A stretch of 64,000 nucleotides of DNA from Theobroma cacao (GCF_000208745.1 NC_030858.1:25767201-25831200); one strand, 5' to 3'. Counted from the first letter of the stretch, positions 22,247 to 36,800 are shown. The notes: a model not told the origin generated them from the letters alone. Made by a program: numbers and translations.

Positions 22247-22791
22247 TGTTGGAGAGTTGATCTTGAATCTGGTGATTATTAGGAGTCGAGAATCAACAGT
22301 TTGTTCAAATAATGAAGATGGTTGGTTGACTAAATGATGGCCACAATGTCGTTTTAGTTTGAGTTTTTATTTGATTTTTCTAAAACGGTTCTTTTTTATG
22401 TCACTTATAGCTTTATGTTTCAGTTAGTTGAAACGGCAACTACCTGTGCCGTATGAGTGAGTATTTTGTATTGAATGCATTATTAGTGTGTTGTTTTTTA
22501 TGTTTGTAGATGTTGGCTTAACAGCTTGTGTGTCCGACTTTACTGTTGAGTTTGCGCAGAAAACAAACATTGTTTTCTGTACTTCAACTGAATCATTCTA
22601 GTTTAGCCTCCCAAGGTTGGATCTATGGAATCGTTATTCTTGAAATTATATAGTTACAAAAATGAAATAGAAATGAAGTTGAGTGGGTGGCAATTATTCC
22701 TCTAAAAAGCTTCCTCCGTTTTTTGTATTTTTGGTTATCTGGTTTTTTGGGGTTTTATACTTAGTGAGCTTGAATTTCTAAAACTTCAACA
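22247..22791 (+). repeat. 5' LTR of the Copia element
   Basis: 545 bp from TGTTGGAGAGTTGATC to AAACTTCAACA. It repeats at 26775-27315 in the same orientation with clear but imperfect identity. Confidence 0.9.
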
Positions 22792-22805
22792 TGGTATTTG
22801 AGCCC
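22792..22805 (+). other. Primer-binding site
   Basis: TGGTATTTGAGCCC directly abuts the 5' LTR. It resembles the TGGTATCAGAGC site that most plant Copia elements use to pair with initiator tRNA-Met, with two internal changes. Confidence 0.7.
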
Positions 22806-22849
22806 TCGTCTTAAGGGATCATTTTCCGGCCTTATTACTGATTGGTGTT

Positions 22850-25800
22850 TTGAAGAAAGAATCAATGGCTAATCATAATTTTTCTACTTCAGCTCCTCCT
22901 ACGTTTATAGGCTCAAATTACAAAGTTTGGGCTGTGAAAATGAGATCTTACCTTAAGGCTTTTGACTTTTGGGATATTGTGGAGAATGGAGAGCTACCTG
23001 TGCAGCGACATGCCAATCCAACCATTGCCCAAATAAAGCAGCGTAGCAAGGAGCTCACCAAAAGGTGCAAAGTTTTGATTTGCCTTCAATCAGTTATTTT
23101 TGAAAGTACATTTTCTAGGATTATTAATGTAGCAGATATTAAGCTTGTTTGGGAAACTTTAAAAGAGGAATTTCAAGGGAATGAAACTACTAAAATGCAT
23201 CAGATTATGAACTTAACCAGAGAGTTTGAAACACTGAGAATAAGGAATGATAAAAGAATCCAAGCCTACTCTGATAGGGTTTTTAAAGATTGTTAATGAG
23301 CTAAAGCTGCTAGGAGAAGTAGTTATAGAAAAGAGAATAGTGGCTAAATTTCTCATTAGCTTACTTGAAAGGTTTAAAGGAAAGATCACTTCCTTAGAAA
23401 ATTTTAAGAACTTGATAGTGAATGAGCTCATTAATAATCTGTTGACTCTTGAGTAGTGAAGAGCTATGAAGACTGATTATGTAGAGAATGCCCTAGTAGC
23501 TAAGACTAAGGGACTAAAGCTTAATGGTAGTGGTTTTAAGAATGGCGAATCAAAAGGGAACAAAAGTGGCAAAAAAAGTGGTGAAGTGAAACAAGGTAGT
23601 GCAGTTGATAAATATCCACCTTGCTCTATATGTAAAAAGAAATATGATACTGAGAAGTACTATTGGCATAGGCCTAACGTGAAGTGTAGGGCCTACCAAT
23701 GAATGGGGCATGTAGAGAAGGTGTGCAAAACTAAGAAGATTAAGTTTGCAACTTAGGCTGCTGTAGTAGAACAAGTTGACAATGATGAAAAGGTTCTATT
23801 TATGGCTACAATTGGGGAGTCTGAGGTAAAAGAGCATTTGGCTGCTGGATAGTGCTTGTTCACATTATCTCACAAGTAACAAATATTTATTTTCTACTCT
23901 TGGCACAAGTTTCCAATCCAAAGTCAAAATTAGAAAAGGAACTTTTATGGAAATCCTTGGTGTAGGCACTGTGAATGTTGAGACTGATTTAGGCATAAAA
24001 TGTATGAATAGTGTGCATTATGTTCTTGACGCTAATCATAATCTGTTAAATGTTGGTCAGTGAGTTGATAAACGTTATGCTTTACTATTTAAAGATCGAA
24101 TACTGTGTTTGATCCTTATGGAGATAAACTGTTCACAGTTGAGATAAAAAACTATCGCTACCCACTGAACTTTGCTGATACAACTCATTTAGCTTTTTGC
24201 AGTGAACATGACTTGTTTGAAACTTGGCACAAAAGGCTTGGTCATGTAAACTACACTGCTTTGTCTTTGATGGCATCTTAGAATTTGTTAAAGACCTACC
24301 TAGAATCACAAAACCAAATAAACTTTGCCAAGCTTGTCAATTTGGTAAGCAAACAAGGAACCTTTTTCCCAAAGAGAACAGATGGAAGGTCACCAACACA
24401 CTTGAGTTGGTTCACACTGTAATAAGTGGACCAATGAAAACTTCTTCACTCAATGGTAGCAAGTATTATATAATCTTCATCAATGACTTCACCAAGTATT
24501 GATGGATCTTCTTTATAAAACACAAGTCAGATGCACTGAACATCTTCAGAAAATTTAAGGCATCGGTTAAAAACTTCTCAGGTATGAGCATCAAAACCTT
24601 GAGAAGTGATAATGGGAGAGAATACGTTGTAATTGAGTTTGAAAAATATCTAGAAGTTTTTGGAGTTCATCACCAGCTTACCATCTCATACAACCCCCAA
24701 CAGAATGGAAAAGCAGAAAGAAAGAATAAAACCTTGGCAGAAATGGGTAGGTGCTTGTTACTTCAAATGAATGTATCGAGGGCATTTTAGGCAAAAGTAG
24801 TAAACACTGCTAACTACATACTTAACAGAGTATATATGTGAGCTCTAGATATGAAAACACCTTATGAAATGTGGTTTGGCCATAAACCAACTGTCTCTCA
24901 TTTGAGAACATTTAAATGTGTCTGCTATGCAATGGTCCCAAACAGTAAAAGGACTAAGCTAGATCCTAAATCAGTTGCTATAGTATTGGTGGGGTATAGT
25001 GAGGTCTCCAAGGGTTACAAACTGTATGATGTGAAGTTGAAGAAAATATTTGTTAGCAGAGATATGATGTTTAACAATGGGTAGAGTTAGAATTGGAAAA
25101 ATCCATGTAGTGGAAAGGTTGAGGTTGTACCTCTTGCTAATGAAAATCTTATCCAAAATGAGGCTGATGATGATGAGTCTGACTTGGAAGATGAAAGCAA
25201 AGCAATAAGAGGAACCTGGGGTTTATCATATATTTACAATAGATGCAATGTTGCAATAGCGGAGTCTTCCAATTTTAAAGATGCATACTTTAAGAAGCAT
25301 TGGAAATCAGCCATGGATGTTGAAATGCAAATGATCAAAAATGGAACTTGGAAACGGGTTGACAGACCTGTTGACAAGAATGTTATTAAGGTCAAGTGGA
25401 TTTATAGAACCAAGTTGAATCCTGATGGTTCTATAAACAAGTACAAGGCTCAACTAGTTATGAAAGGCTATGCTCAAGTTTATGGGGTTGATTACATGGA
25501 GACTTTTGCTCTAGTAACAAGACATGATACTATATAGCTACTTACTACTTTGGCTACAAGGGAGAAGTGGAAAATATTTATCTTGATGTTAAATCAGCAT
25601 TCCTTAATGGTATTCTTTTAGAGGACATATATATTGAACAACTTGAAGGGTACATACAAGCAAGAGATGAAATTAAGGCACGTAAACTAATCAAAGCTTT
25701 GTATGGCCTAAAACAGGCTCTTAGGGCTTGGTACACAAAAATAGATGATTATTTCAAGAGCCAGGGGTTTCAAAGAAGCATCAATGAATCAACCTTGTGT

Positions 25801-26790
25801 GAAAAATTTGAATGGATCCTTGTTGCCGGTAGTTGCCCTATATGTGGATGATCTCTTGATAACTGGACCTGAAGATGAGTAGTTGACTGAATTTAAGCAA
25901 CATATGAAAAAAGTCTTTGAGATAACTGATTTGGGAACAATGACTTATTTTTTGGGCATGGAGGTTGAGAAGGTTGAAAACCAAGTAACTTTGCATCAAA
26001 CAAAATATGCAAAGGATCTAATAAAAAGATTCAATATGAAAAACTGTAAGGCTGTTAGTTTCTCACTATGCACTTGTGCTAAATTCAATAAAGAAGATGG
26101 TTATGCAAAAGCTGATGGGCAAAGTTATAGAAGTATTATTGGATCCCTATTATACTTGTCTGCTACAAGGCCAGATATAATTTTTGCTACATGTTTACTC
26201 TCCGAATTCATGCAAGAGCCTTTTTGAGTTTCACTTTACAACTACAAAGAGAAATTTGAGGTATGTGAAGGGCACCTTTAATTTTGGATTAATGTATCTG
26301 AAGCAAGAAAGTAGTGAACTGATTGGCTAGTCAGACAGTGATTGGGTTGGATCATTGGATGTTTCTTGTTTAGCAGTGCTGCATTTGCTTGGAATTCGAA
26401 GAAGCAACAAATAGTAGTATAGTCAACAGTTGAAGCAAAGTATATAGCTTGTGCAGCTACTACTAATCATGCCTTATGCTCAAGGAAGATACTAGTTGAA
26501 TTGGGCTTTAATTTTGACAAGGGAACTCTCATATATGTGGAAAACTCTTCTGCTATAGCCAGAGCTCGAAATCCTATTCAACATGGTCGCACAAAGCACA
26601 TAAGAGATAAGTACCATGCCTTCAGGGAATCTGTCAAAGATAACCTTATCACTCTACAGCATTGTCCTACTGAAGATCAGGTTGTTGATATTTTCACCAA
26701 AAGCTTGGGAAAAGAGAGGTTTGAGTATCTGAGAACATGCTTAGGAGTCCTTCAGATCAAGGATCAAGGGGCTCTTTCAGGGAGTTGATC
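22850..26790 (+). pseudogene. Copia gag-pol pseudogene
   Basis: Gag opens near 22865 (MANHNFSTSAPPTFIGSNY..W) and runs through the UBN2-type helical region to about 23450. A zinc-knuckle relic follows (CSICKKKYDTEKYYWH, 23620-23670, with the pattern spoiled). A protease-site-like LLDSACSHY is at about 23846. The pre-integrase motif (ETWHKRLGHVNYTALSLM) is at 24218-24270, the integrase core (LRSDNGREY; QQNGKAERKNKTLAEMGR) at 24598-24755, RT (WKSAMDVEMQMIKNGTW; KVKWIYRTKLNPDGSI; YVDD near 25840) at 25290-26230, and RNase H (KHIRDKYHAFRE; EDQVVDIFTKSL) up to 26790. At least eight in-frame stops or frame changes break it, for example at 23296, 23456, 23700, 24500, 24790, 25084, 25537 and near 25830. 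Confidence 0.9.
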
Positions 26791-27315
26791 TTGAATCTGG
26801 TGATTATCAGGAGGCAAGAATCAACAGTTTGTTCAAATAATGAATATGGTTGTTGGTTGGCCATTAGTGTTGTTTTAATTTGAGTTTTTATTTGGTTTTT
26901 TTCTAAAGCAGTTCTTTTTCATGTCGTTTATAGCTTTATGTTTCAATTAGTTGAAATAGCAACTACCTGTATCGTATGAGTGAATATTTTGTATTAAACG
27001 CATTGTTAGTGTGCCGTTTTTTATGTTTGTAGCTATTGACTTATCAACCTATGTGTCCGACTTTACCATTGAGTTTGCACAAAAAACAATTCATTGCTTT
27101 TGGCGCTTTAGCTGAATCATTCCGATTTAGCCTCCCAAGGCTAGATCTATGGAACCGTTATTCTTGAAAATATATAGTTATAGATATGAAATAGAGATGA
27201 TGTTGAGTGAGTGTCAATTATTCCTCTATAGAGCTTCCTCTGATCTTTGCTGTTTTAGTTATCTGGTTCTCTGGGTTTTAATACTTAGTGAGCTTGAATT
27301 TCTAAAACTTCAACA
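26775..27315 (+). repeat. 3' LTR of the Copia element
   Basis: Aligned with the 5' LTR from GGAGTTGATCTTGAATCTGG onward and ending in AAACTTCAACA at 27315. The first eight or so bases (expected TGTTGGAG) read TTTCAGGG, so its 5' terminus is altered; see the finding on this junction. Confidence 0.85.
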
Positions 27316-27320
27316 GAAAA

Positions 27321-27816
27321 AATAAATAAATTTCAAATCCTTACCTAAGCAATTAATATTGCTTGTGAGGTTAGGGTTTACGAAAGTAAGAAGCAAAATG
27401 TATTTTATAATAGCAGCATGGAATTACACGTTAGCCAATATGTATCGTAACATTTATCAATGTTTTTGATGTCGAACAAAGTCAATACAATATATATATA
27501 TATATTTATAAAAGTTTGTTTTTTTTTTTGGAATTTCGATCTTGACTTTGTAATGAACAATGTATTATGTATGTATCTAGTACTGAACAAGAAAAACATT
27601 AATCATGCACAGGGCAGTGTTCCTTTAAGCCAGAAATGGAATTACATTAAGCAAGTAAAGTGGACACAGATCTTATATACATAACAATCGAAAACAGGCT
27701 TCCACTCAAATATGGCAACAAAAATATCTGAATAGAGAGGGTTATCAAACAAGTTTCATGCTGGCCTTGTATATCTCTAAAACAAGTTCATTTACAGGGA
27801 TCACATACAGTAGTCA
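27321..27816. other. 3' flank and probable 3' UTR of callose synthase
   Basis: Between the Copia target duplication and the callose synthase stop codon. The right part is presumably the gene's 3' UTR on the minus strand. Contains a TA microsatellite at about 27489-27505. No other gene seen. Confidence 0.5.
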
Positions 27817-30800
27817 TCAGAGGCCAGTGTTGGGATTGTTTCCAGCAAGGATAAGAGAGATTTCCAAGCCTCGGCTGAAAGCTTGGTTGAACATGAGCCG
27901 GGTCTGGAATGTTGATACAAATGGGAACCATGAGAAAAATGCAATAGGAACAAAGATAAGCATTCCCATTCCAGCATCATATAAAAGTGCAATTGACCGG
28001 ATTGACTTCCACAACCCTAGCTTTTTCACCAAAGGCTTCCAAGCTGCAGCAATCTGCATATAATTGATCATATTGGAGTGTTCATGAAAATGGAAACATC
28101 TAAAACAAATGGGCACACCTAACTCCTCTTATTGTTGAAGAGAAAAACCAACAATACATATGTTCAAAAGGGGGATTTGTAACCAAAAACTGCAGCCAGC
28201 GAATCATTATTAAATGTGAAGATAAACTTACGCAAAGGATTCCCCATCCAGTGGGAACAAATGCTAAGATGCTAGCAAATATGTCTGGAATAGTCAAGTC
28301 TGTGAACACAACTGCAGCAGCTAAACCAGCTATTGCAACCAAGAAGGAGAGCCCTTGGATGAAGCGCAGCAGAAGCTGGAAATTAACTGATATCTTCTGG
28401 CTGAAGGTGAATACCTGTTTACTCACAGAGGTAAAATACATTTACAAACCAAATATCTTAATTAAGCATTCAATATCTATGCTGTGGTAAAATGTGCAAA
28501 TTGATACCTGAAAGAATAAAAATGTACAATTTGCACCCTGAACTTTCAAATCATTTATCATTTTAACCCAAACTATAACACCACAAATGTAACCTGCCTA
28601 TATATATTGCATTTGACCAATATTACCACGCCTACACCAAATGGAACCATTAACATCTTTTTCAATGCTAGTTAAAATATTTTTTTCCACTTATATGGTA
28701 AAAATCCCATATATGATTAGTCAATTCTTCAATGAAACATGGCATCCACATGAAATTTTCACAAAATATTTAACATTTCTGTTTAACACGTGATGTACAC
28801 ATGGTGTAATTATACTGCTCAGATGTCATATAGGCAGTGTAAGTTAATTGTGTTAAGAGTCTGGGTTAACATGGTACACTAGTTGAAAGGTCAAGATGCA
28901 AATTTCACACTTTTTTTTATTTAGGTACCATTTTGTACATTTCACAATAGTTCCGCTACCACGTGCAATTAACTCAGAAAAAACCAACCCTCTATGTTAC
29001 GAACCTTGAAAAGGAGTATAAGCACGGCAAGCACAATCCAGGACAGGCCATAAACCTACAGAGATACACAGGCAATTCAAGTTACAGAAATTCATCCTCA
29101 CTATACTCTTTAATGTTCAATTTTATGCACAATCAAACCAATGACAGAGCAAATAAGAACTCCGTAAACAAGGCATTAGACATATTGGCCCCCCCTCTCC
29201 TTTTTCTATTAGCTTTATGTTTATGTTTGGGTATTTTCTTGGAACACACAAAAGCAAAGCAATTACAAGTGCCACTTTGTCCAGAAGCTTCCACTGATCA
29301 AGAACAAAATAAGAGAAAAAAACTATTCCTTACAGACACTTGGGAATCACTTCAATACTAGACAATTGTTACAACTTAAAAATGAAATGAGCTTAGTAGA
29401 AAATCAAGAAAGAATAAGGCCCCATAAGATCAGAATCATAAAAGTATTATCATATTACCTTCCTTCAGTCACTTATTTAATGAATTTATTGATAGCTCCA
29501 GAACAAAAACTAAATAGAATGAAGGCATAAAGAATCCAGCTCTCCAAAGAATTCATCATTCAGTTAATTCATATCAGTGAAGAATGGTGAAGGAAGGACA
29601 CTGCTCACTAAGCCTCAATTTATTAAGTAGCCAACAATGTAATTTGCCTTGAATACAACATATAAATACCAGCAAACCTACACATCGATGTCATATTTAA
29701 CGAGTCATGTATTTGCATACTTTGCATAGAGAAATTTATATTGGAAGTAATACTTGTTTCTTGCATATGTCCGATTCTTGTGTTGCATGTCCGCACATAC
29801 ACTCATAAATGTGGAAACACATTTTTATGATATTATGGTCTTTTTAACAAAAAAAGAAAGAAAAAAAAAATGATTGTAAATCTAATTGCAATAGTGATCT
29901 GTTGTGTAGAGGGTCTAAAGTACACTTGTGGTCCTAGTACAGAGACGTAGCAGGTACTTATAACATGATAATTAACTTTCACGTTTAACACAAACAATGC
30001 AAGGTGACAAATTCATGATATGTCCCTTCCAAATTTGTTACCACTCCAAATAAGTTAACAAATATTCACATGCATAAAATACATTAATCATGTCTTCTGT
30101 TGCCAAAAAGGAAAGGTCCTTTTTCCTCCCAACTATTTTAAATTAGAACTTATCAACCCCAACCCCTCAATATACCCATTTTAAGGGCACATCTTGTTCC
30201 TTCCAATTTAGAAGATACAAAAAGCATATAACTTTTAGAGACAAATTTCTGCGAAAAGGCAATGGAGGGGATGGGTATAAGCACTTTAACAACCAGAACA
30301 AATTTTGGCTAAAGATGCAGCAAAGCACAGTATCAACTAATGAGTAAAGCTGTTACCGTCAATGATGTATTTGATTTCTGTAAATGTAGCTTGTAGACAA
30401 TGCCATACTGGAAGATGAAAAATCTCAGACTTAAAATAGTCTCCAATATTCTTCCTCTCATGGTGCGAATGTGTGCCTGTAAATGCAATATTTAAGGTCA
30501 CCAGAGTGAAAAACAAGAAATTTACATGAAACATATTAATGGACAATCAATTAAAAGCAGCCGAGTTGAAACAGAAAAATGACCATGAGAAATAAGTGAT
30601 GATGCTAGAAAATTTTGAATAACTGAAATGCAATGACGGTATAACAAGCTTCAACAAGGAACAAGAAATTCATAACATGTGATAGATTTGCTTGCATAAT
30701 AAATGTAATTGTGAAACAGATTTTCAGTGAAAAGAACACCTATATGCTTCTATTAAGTGGTGTACATAACAACATACTATCAAACTTATATGAAAGAAAA

Positions 30801-33800
30801 TGAGATTGGACAGAACGGATACTTAAGCTCTTTGTATCTGGTATTGACTTTGAATGAATCGCACAATAGTGAACTACAAATATGAGAACTAGACTATTAG
30901 ATCAAAATAACAAAGTGAAAATTCGATGCACACATTCTAATGAGTATAATACATTTGTTACAAATCGATTGAATCTTCAATCATTGTTTAGTGAAACTTC
31001 TATAGCTTCACTTTTATGAATTACTGATACATAAAGCTATGAGCTATGCAACAGATATAACTCCATTAAATCATTGAACAAAGAAATCAATAAAGAGTTA
31101 TATTAGCAATAGGTATATTTAAGAACCAAAGGAATACCATTTCTTCATCCCACCAAGCTTCCCAGCTTTCTTCTCCCTTAACTCCAATTCCACCTCTGTA
31201 AAGTAGCCAATTCGTCCAATCTCTAAAGTCCTCTACAATCCTGAAAAAATGATAAAAGAGATACTAAGCTAATTACATAAAAATCCACCTCTGAGAACAA
31301 AAACAAAAGAAGATTGCTTACTTTTGCCACTCAAATCCAGAGGGGTTGAACAAATAGGGGGCAAAAAGCCAGGAGAGAGCCATAAACCAACTGCTAACTG
31401 TAAGAAGAATGTACGACAATGCACCACCCTCATTATTCCCATATGCAAGGTACACCACCAACAAAAGCACAACTTCTAGCCTGAATGCAACAGAGGAGGT
31501 TAACTTACTATGGTTGGTCCAGTAAATAAACATGCACAGAGAGAGAGAGAGAGAGAGAAAGTTACCCTTTAACAAAATGACTGCGAGAATATAGTCTGTA
31601 GTTCTCAGAGAATTTAATATGGCGCACCACAAAACCCCTACCCGTAGCTTGATACTGTTAAGAAACAAGGATTAAAATCTGTCTATATCCCACCCCTAGA
31701 TCCCAAAATTTTTATTAAAAAAAATGCCAGGGAGGGGGTATGGCGGGTATAAGGAGACAACATACCCTTGCACCACCATGCAGGATTGTCCGACCAAAAT
31801 AATGAGTTCTTGTACCCAGAGAGAATGTGAAGAAAACAGTACAAAGCTCTATCTGCATTGTGACAAAACTGACAACAGCCTGCAGATTCAATCACAAAGT
31901 CCAACGAGAGATAAAGCTCAAATTTGCTCCACTTTCACCATAAAACACATATAGAAAATTTCATAAGCATGATATGCAGACAGAAAGTCTAACTGCTTAT
32001 GAAAACAACCATCTCATCACAAGTACTTCAAAAGATTCAATACAGAGAATTGTAGTACAAACTAACCAGATAATATAAATATTAAACAATAAGGAAGCAT
32101 CAATAGAGATTGAATCAAATTGCGACTACGATGCTAGAAGATATTTCGCCCTACACACCATTTTTGTCAGGCTTTTAAATACTGACTGTGATATAAAGCA
32201 TTTAATCTTCCAATAAATGGCACTCATAATACTAAACTAAAAAGATAATTTTTCTTAAAGGAGTAGCTTAGATGGAAATAACATGAATTCCAAATAATTT
32301 CTTGAGGTCTGGTCTTAATTTGTTTAAGAATAAGAAAAGTAAGATAGTTTCTAACCAAAAGGAAAGAAAATAGAATTGCTCACATTAGCCTTTTAGCACA
32401 ATGTTTAAAACTTTGAAACAAACAACATGGATCACAGCTTTCAATATAATATCTCAGGTCTTAGCCAATACAGATATTAAATCCAGCACAGCAATAAACT
32501 GTCGCACAATTTTCCCAGATTTATTATTCACCTGAATTAAACACCACAAACTTAAAATTCATAAAAACACCACAAAAGAGCTGATGCAACAACAGAATGA
32601 CATGCCAGCCCGTCACTGTGTTCTTGACCACGAAATCACATGAAACCAACATACTAAAATGCAACATGATATTACAATCCCAGATCTATCAATAATATGG
32701 GAAAACATTAGGGGAAAAATTAACAACTGACAAAAATTAATTCATTATTAGAAATTTAGAATATAACTAACAAATTCAGTTCCCCGTTATCAGATACAGC
32801 AGACATCTATGAATATAGGTCAAAACATAAATGGTTCATATAAAGGCAAGATTAAGTGAGAAAAGACTAATCCAACAAATAAAAACAAGAGGAAAACTTT
32901 CCAAAACATGCAGCTTAGCCTAGTAATTCATCTCATGGGAATTAATTACTAAGAAGGAAAGAAATTGAGATGCATGCAGGATAACCAATTACCTGTAGGA
33001 AACCTTGCTCCAGGATGAAGCCCAAAATCATTGGTACAGCTGAAAAGATACCAATTTGAAAAAGAAACTGAGTATTTAGAGCAGTTTCAAGAGCAGTGTT
33101 ATCAGTTATCTGAGCTCTATCTTGCATGGTTTCACCAACTCCAGAAAGTGCCTAAAAAAAAAATTTAAAATTAATCTCTGGGAAAGAAATTGATACATTT
33201 CCACATGCACATATGCACATACTCATGTATATGCAAAAAAAATTTTGGATCAATCCCTGGGAAAGCAATCATATATGGGCACATGCACATATGCACATAC
33301 TCATGTGCATGTGAACACCCACACATAATATTCAAGGACAATTTAACCAGAAAACTAAAAACCTGTAAAACATAATGCTACAATGCATTTAAATAAAAAA
33401 GCAAAATATTTGAGACTGAAAAACAGAAAAACATAATGTAATATTTCAATATCAAAGAAATTATCTAGTTGTGTAATTGTTGTTAAAATTTGTAGAGATT
33501 TAGTTGTATGGCAATGGCCATGGGTCTGGTGATGATTTTGGGTTTTCATGGAAAGTTTGATATCACAAAATTCCTTTTTTACATAGTACTCTGTTTATAT
33601 ATATTCTAATTCAACTAATAGGTTTGGCTACTCACCATAACGCTTTTGTTAAAGACTGATATATATTGGTATGTGCTATGGCTTATGTAGGTTTAGGGCT
33701 GTTTTAGTCTTTTTTATATTCTCTATTCTATTATAAATAGAATAGCCACATTATGGAAATAGACTTTTATAAAATATTGAAAGTAGAAGTTTACATGGTA

Positions 33801-36800
33801 TCTACCTACCAAAACCCTAAAAAAAAACCCCCCCCCCCCCCCCCCAAAAAAAAAAAAAAAAAAAAACGAGAAGAAGGTACTTGTCGAATCGTTGTAACTA
33901 CATACATTGAGTTCCACTAAGATTGGTAGACCTTGTTAATTGACTATGAGGTTGCTTAGTTTTTGATGTGTTAGCTGATTTTTTTCAATAGTGGTGTTTG
34001 AGGGTCAGTGAGTTGGCATCAAAAGGTAGTAATAGCGTGGAGGTTGAGTCCTCACATCACAAAATAGTTGACGTTATGCTAGCTGGAGATGTTTCTAATT
34101 TTCTAGAATGGTAGTTTTTAGTTGAGGTCAATGTAATAGGACATGGGAAGGAAGCACATCTTACTGAACCCTTTCTAGATAATGATGCTACAAAGGCATG
34201 GATGACAAATGATGGAAGATTGTTTTCTCAGATTGTTAATTGTATTGATAGAAAGATGATTTTTTCAATGCAACATACGACGACAGTTAAAGAGTTATGG
34301 GAATTTTTTTTTTGAAAATTGAGTAATGGTTGTTATTGCATAGGTGTTGTTCAAGTATAGAGAATGGGAAGAGATTGTACGATTTATCATAGGAGGTTAG
34401 TCATCCAAGTCAAAATGGATGGACAATTATGGATTATTACTATGATTATAAGCGTGCTACTGAAGATTTCTACACTGCCATGCCACTTTCTACTGATGTG
34501 GCCAGGATGAAAAAACAACATGAGAGATTGTTTGTCTTCAGTTGGCTATTTGGTTTGGATTCAGAGTATGACATGATTCGTTCTCAACTCTTGGCTAACA
34601 AGGATGTTTCTTCATTGTTTGATGTCGTTACCATTGCACTGAGTGCTACCAAGGAAACTGTTTTTACTACTAGTAATGTGTGATCGATTTGTTTTAGTCT
34701 CACAGGCTACTAGTGAGTTTGGCAGTGGATATAGAGGAGGATCAGGTGGGGGAAGACGCAAACTTCGAGGAAATCGTGATGGAAAAGGAACAGGTGGTCG
34801 TGGAGGTCCAAGAGTGTTATAACTGTGGAGAACAAGGTCACCTGCTCTAAAAACCTACAGGGACAACAAATTATCCTTATCAGTTAGTTCATTCTGATGT
34901 TTGGGGTCCATGTCTGGTAACTTCAAAAACCGGTTTTAAGTATTTAGTTACATTTGTTGATGATTTTTTCAGAAGTACTTGGCTATATTTAATGATATCT
35001 AGATCTGAGTAGTTTTCCATCTTTGTTCCATTTTGTGCAGAAATTCATACTCAATTTCACTCTAATATTCATATCCTCTATAATGATAAGCTAAAGAGTA
35101 TTTCTCTTATTGTTTTAGTTCTTACATCATACAAAATGGTATTATTAATCACTCTTCTTCTATTGTTACACCTCAGCAGAATGGAATAGTAGAAAAAAAA
35201 AATTGTCATCTTATGGAAGTTGCTAGAGTCTTGATGTTTCAAATGAGGGTTCCTAATGCTTTTGGACTGATGCTGTTCATACAGCTGTTTTTCTTATCAA
35301 CCACATGCCTTTCTCTATTCTTCAAGGCCAAACACCATATTATATCTTGTCTTCAGACCAGTCCTTATTTCCTATACCTCCCAAGGTATTTGGTTTGTAC
35401 TTGTTTTGTTCAGGATATGTGACCCCACGTTCGTAAGTTAGATCCTTGTTCACTAAAGTGTATCTTCGTATGTCACACACACAGAAAGGTTATCATTGTT
35501 ACTCACTAGAGTTGGGCAAGAATCTCGTTTCTCGCGATGTCACATTCTTTGAGCACAGTCCCTTCTTTGCTGGTCCTACTCCCTTTGTTTCTGAGACTAA
35601 GTCAGCACATGATTTCTTGATTTATACAGTGAGTACTCCTGGTCTTGATACTCCATCTGTTTCATCAGTCAGATTAACTTCCCATACTGGCTTCTACGTC
35701 ATTAGATTCTGATTTATCTCCCTATTGCTCTTTCAAAGGGTAAATGTCATTGCACCCATTCCATCTCTTCCTTTGTGTCATATGGCCATCTTTCTCATTC
35801 TTCTCATTCCTTTGTTGCTTCTCTTGATTCTGTCTCACTTCCAAAGACTCTTATGGAGGCATTATCTCACAATGGCAGGCGAACTGCTATGGAAGAGGAA
35901 ATGTTGGCTCTTGCGACTAAAGATGCTTGGGATATAGTTTCTCTTCCATCAGGTAAACAAGCCATTGGGTGCAAGTGGATGTATGCAATAAAGATGAATC
36001 TTGATGTTACTATTGCTAGATTGAAAGCTCAATTGGTAGCTAAGGGCTGTGCTCAAACCTATAATGTAGATTATATAGACACATTTCTCCTGTAGCTAAA
36101 TTAAGCTCTGTTCGCATATTTCTTTCTTTAGCTGCTACTCATTATTGCCCTTTGCACCAATTAGATGTGAAGAACGCATTTCTTCATGGTGACGTACAAG
36201 AAAAGGTGTATATGGTGCAACCACCTGTGTTTGTTGCTCAGGGGGAGTTTGGTAAAGTATGCAGGTTGAGAAAATCATTGTATGGGTTGAAACAATCTCC
36301 TAGAACTTGGTTTGGGAGGTTTTGTGATGTGGTGTTAGAGTTTGGACTGTTGCAGAGTTCGTGTGATCATATTGTGGTTTTTTGACATATTGACAGTGGT
36401 TGTATTTTGTTGGGTGTTTATGTTGATGATAACGTAATTACAGGTAGTGATCAACAAGGTATTCATGATCTTAAAGTTTTTCTTCAAGCAAAATTTCATA
36501 TGAAAGACTTGGGTTCCTTGAAAAACTTTCTAAGGATTGAAGTAACTTGCTCCAAAAAGGGTATATCTCTTTCCCAAAGGAAGTATGTCCTAGATTTGCT
36601 CAAGAATGTTGGCTTGCTTAAAGCAAAGCCTTGTGAGACTCCTATGGACCCAAGTGTGAAGCTTATAGCAAGAGAAGGGAAGGCATTTGCAGATCTTGAG
36701 AAATATAGATGGTTAGTTGGTAAATTGAATTATTTAACAGTGACCCGTCCTGATATTTCTTTTCCAGTGTGCAGTAAGTCAATTCATGCCAGCGCCTACT

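Larger units (their letters stand above)
22247..27315 (+). mobile_element. Copia LTR retrotransposon with both LTRs, coding region decayed
   Basis: A 5.07-kb element flanked by 5-bp duplications GAAAA (22242-22246 and 27316-27320). Order: 5' LTR, primer-binding site, gag, protease, integrase, RT, RNase H, 3' LTR, so Copia (Pseudoviridae-type) layout. The LTRs differ by many substitutions and small indels and the coding part holds numerous stops and shifts, so the copy is old and cannot move on its own. Its 3' end lies about 500 bp from the stop codon of the convergent callose synthase gene. Confidence 0.9.

Noticed and set aside
28963..29361. 132-codon plus-strand frame
   Set aside because: Overlaps a callose synthase exon (29005-29055) in antisense and intron DNA; no domain.
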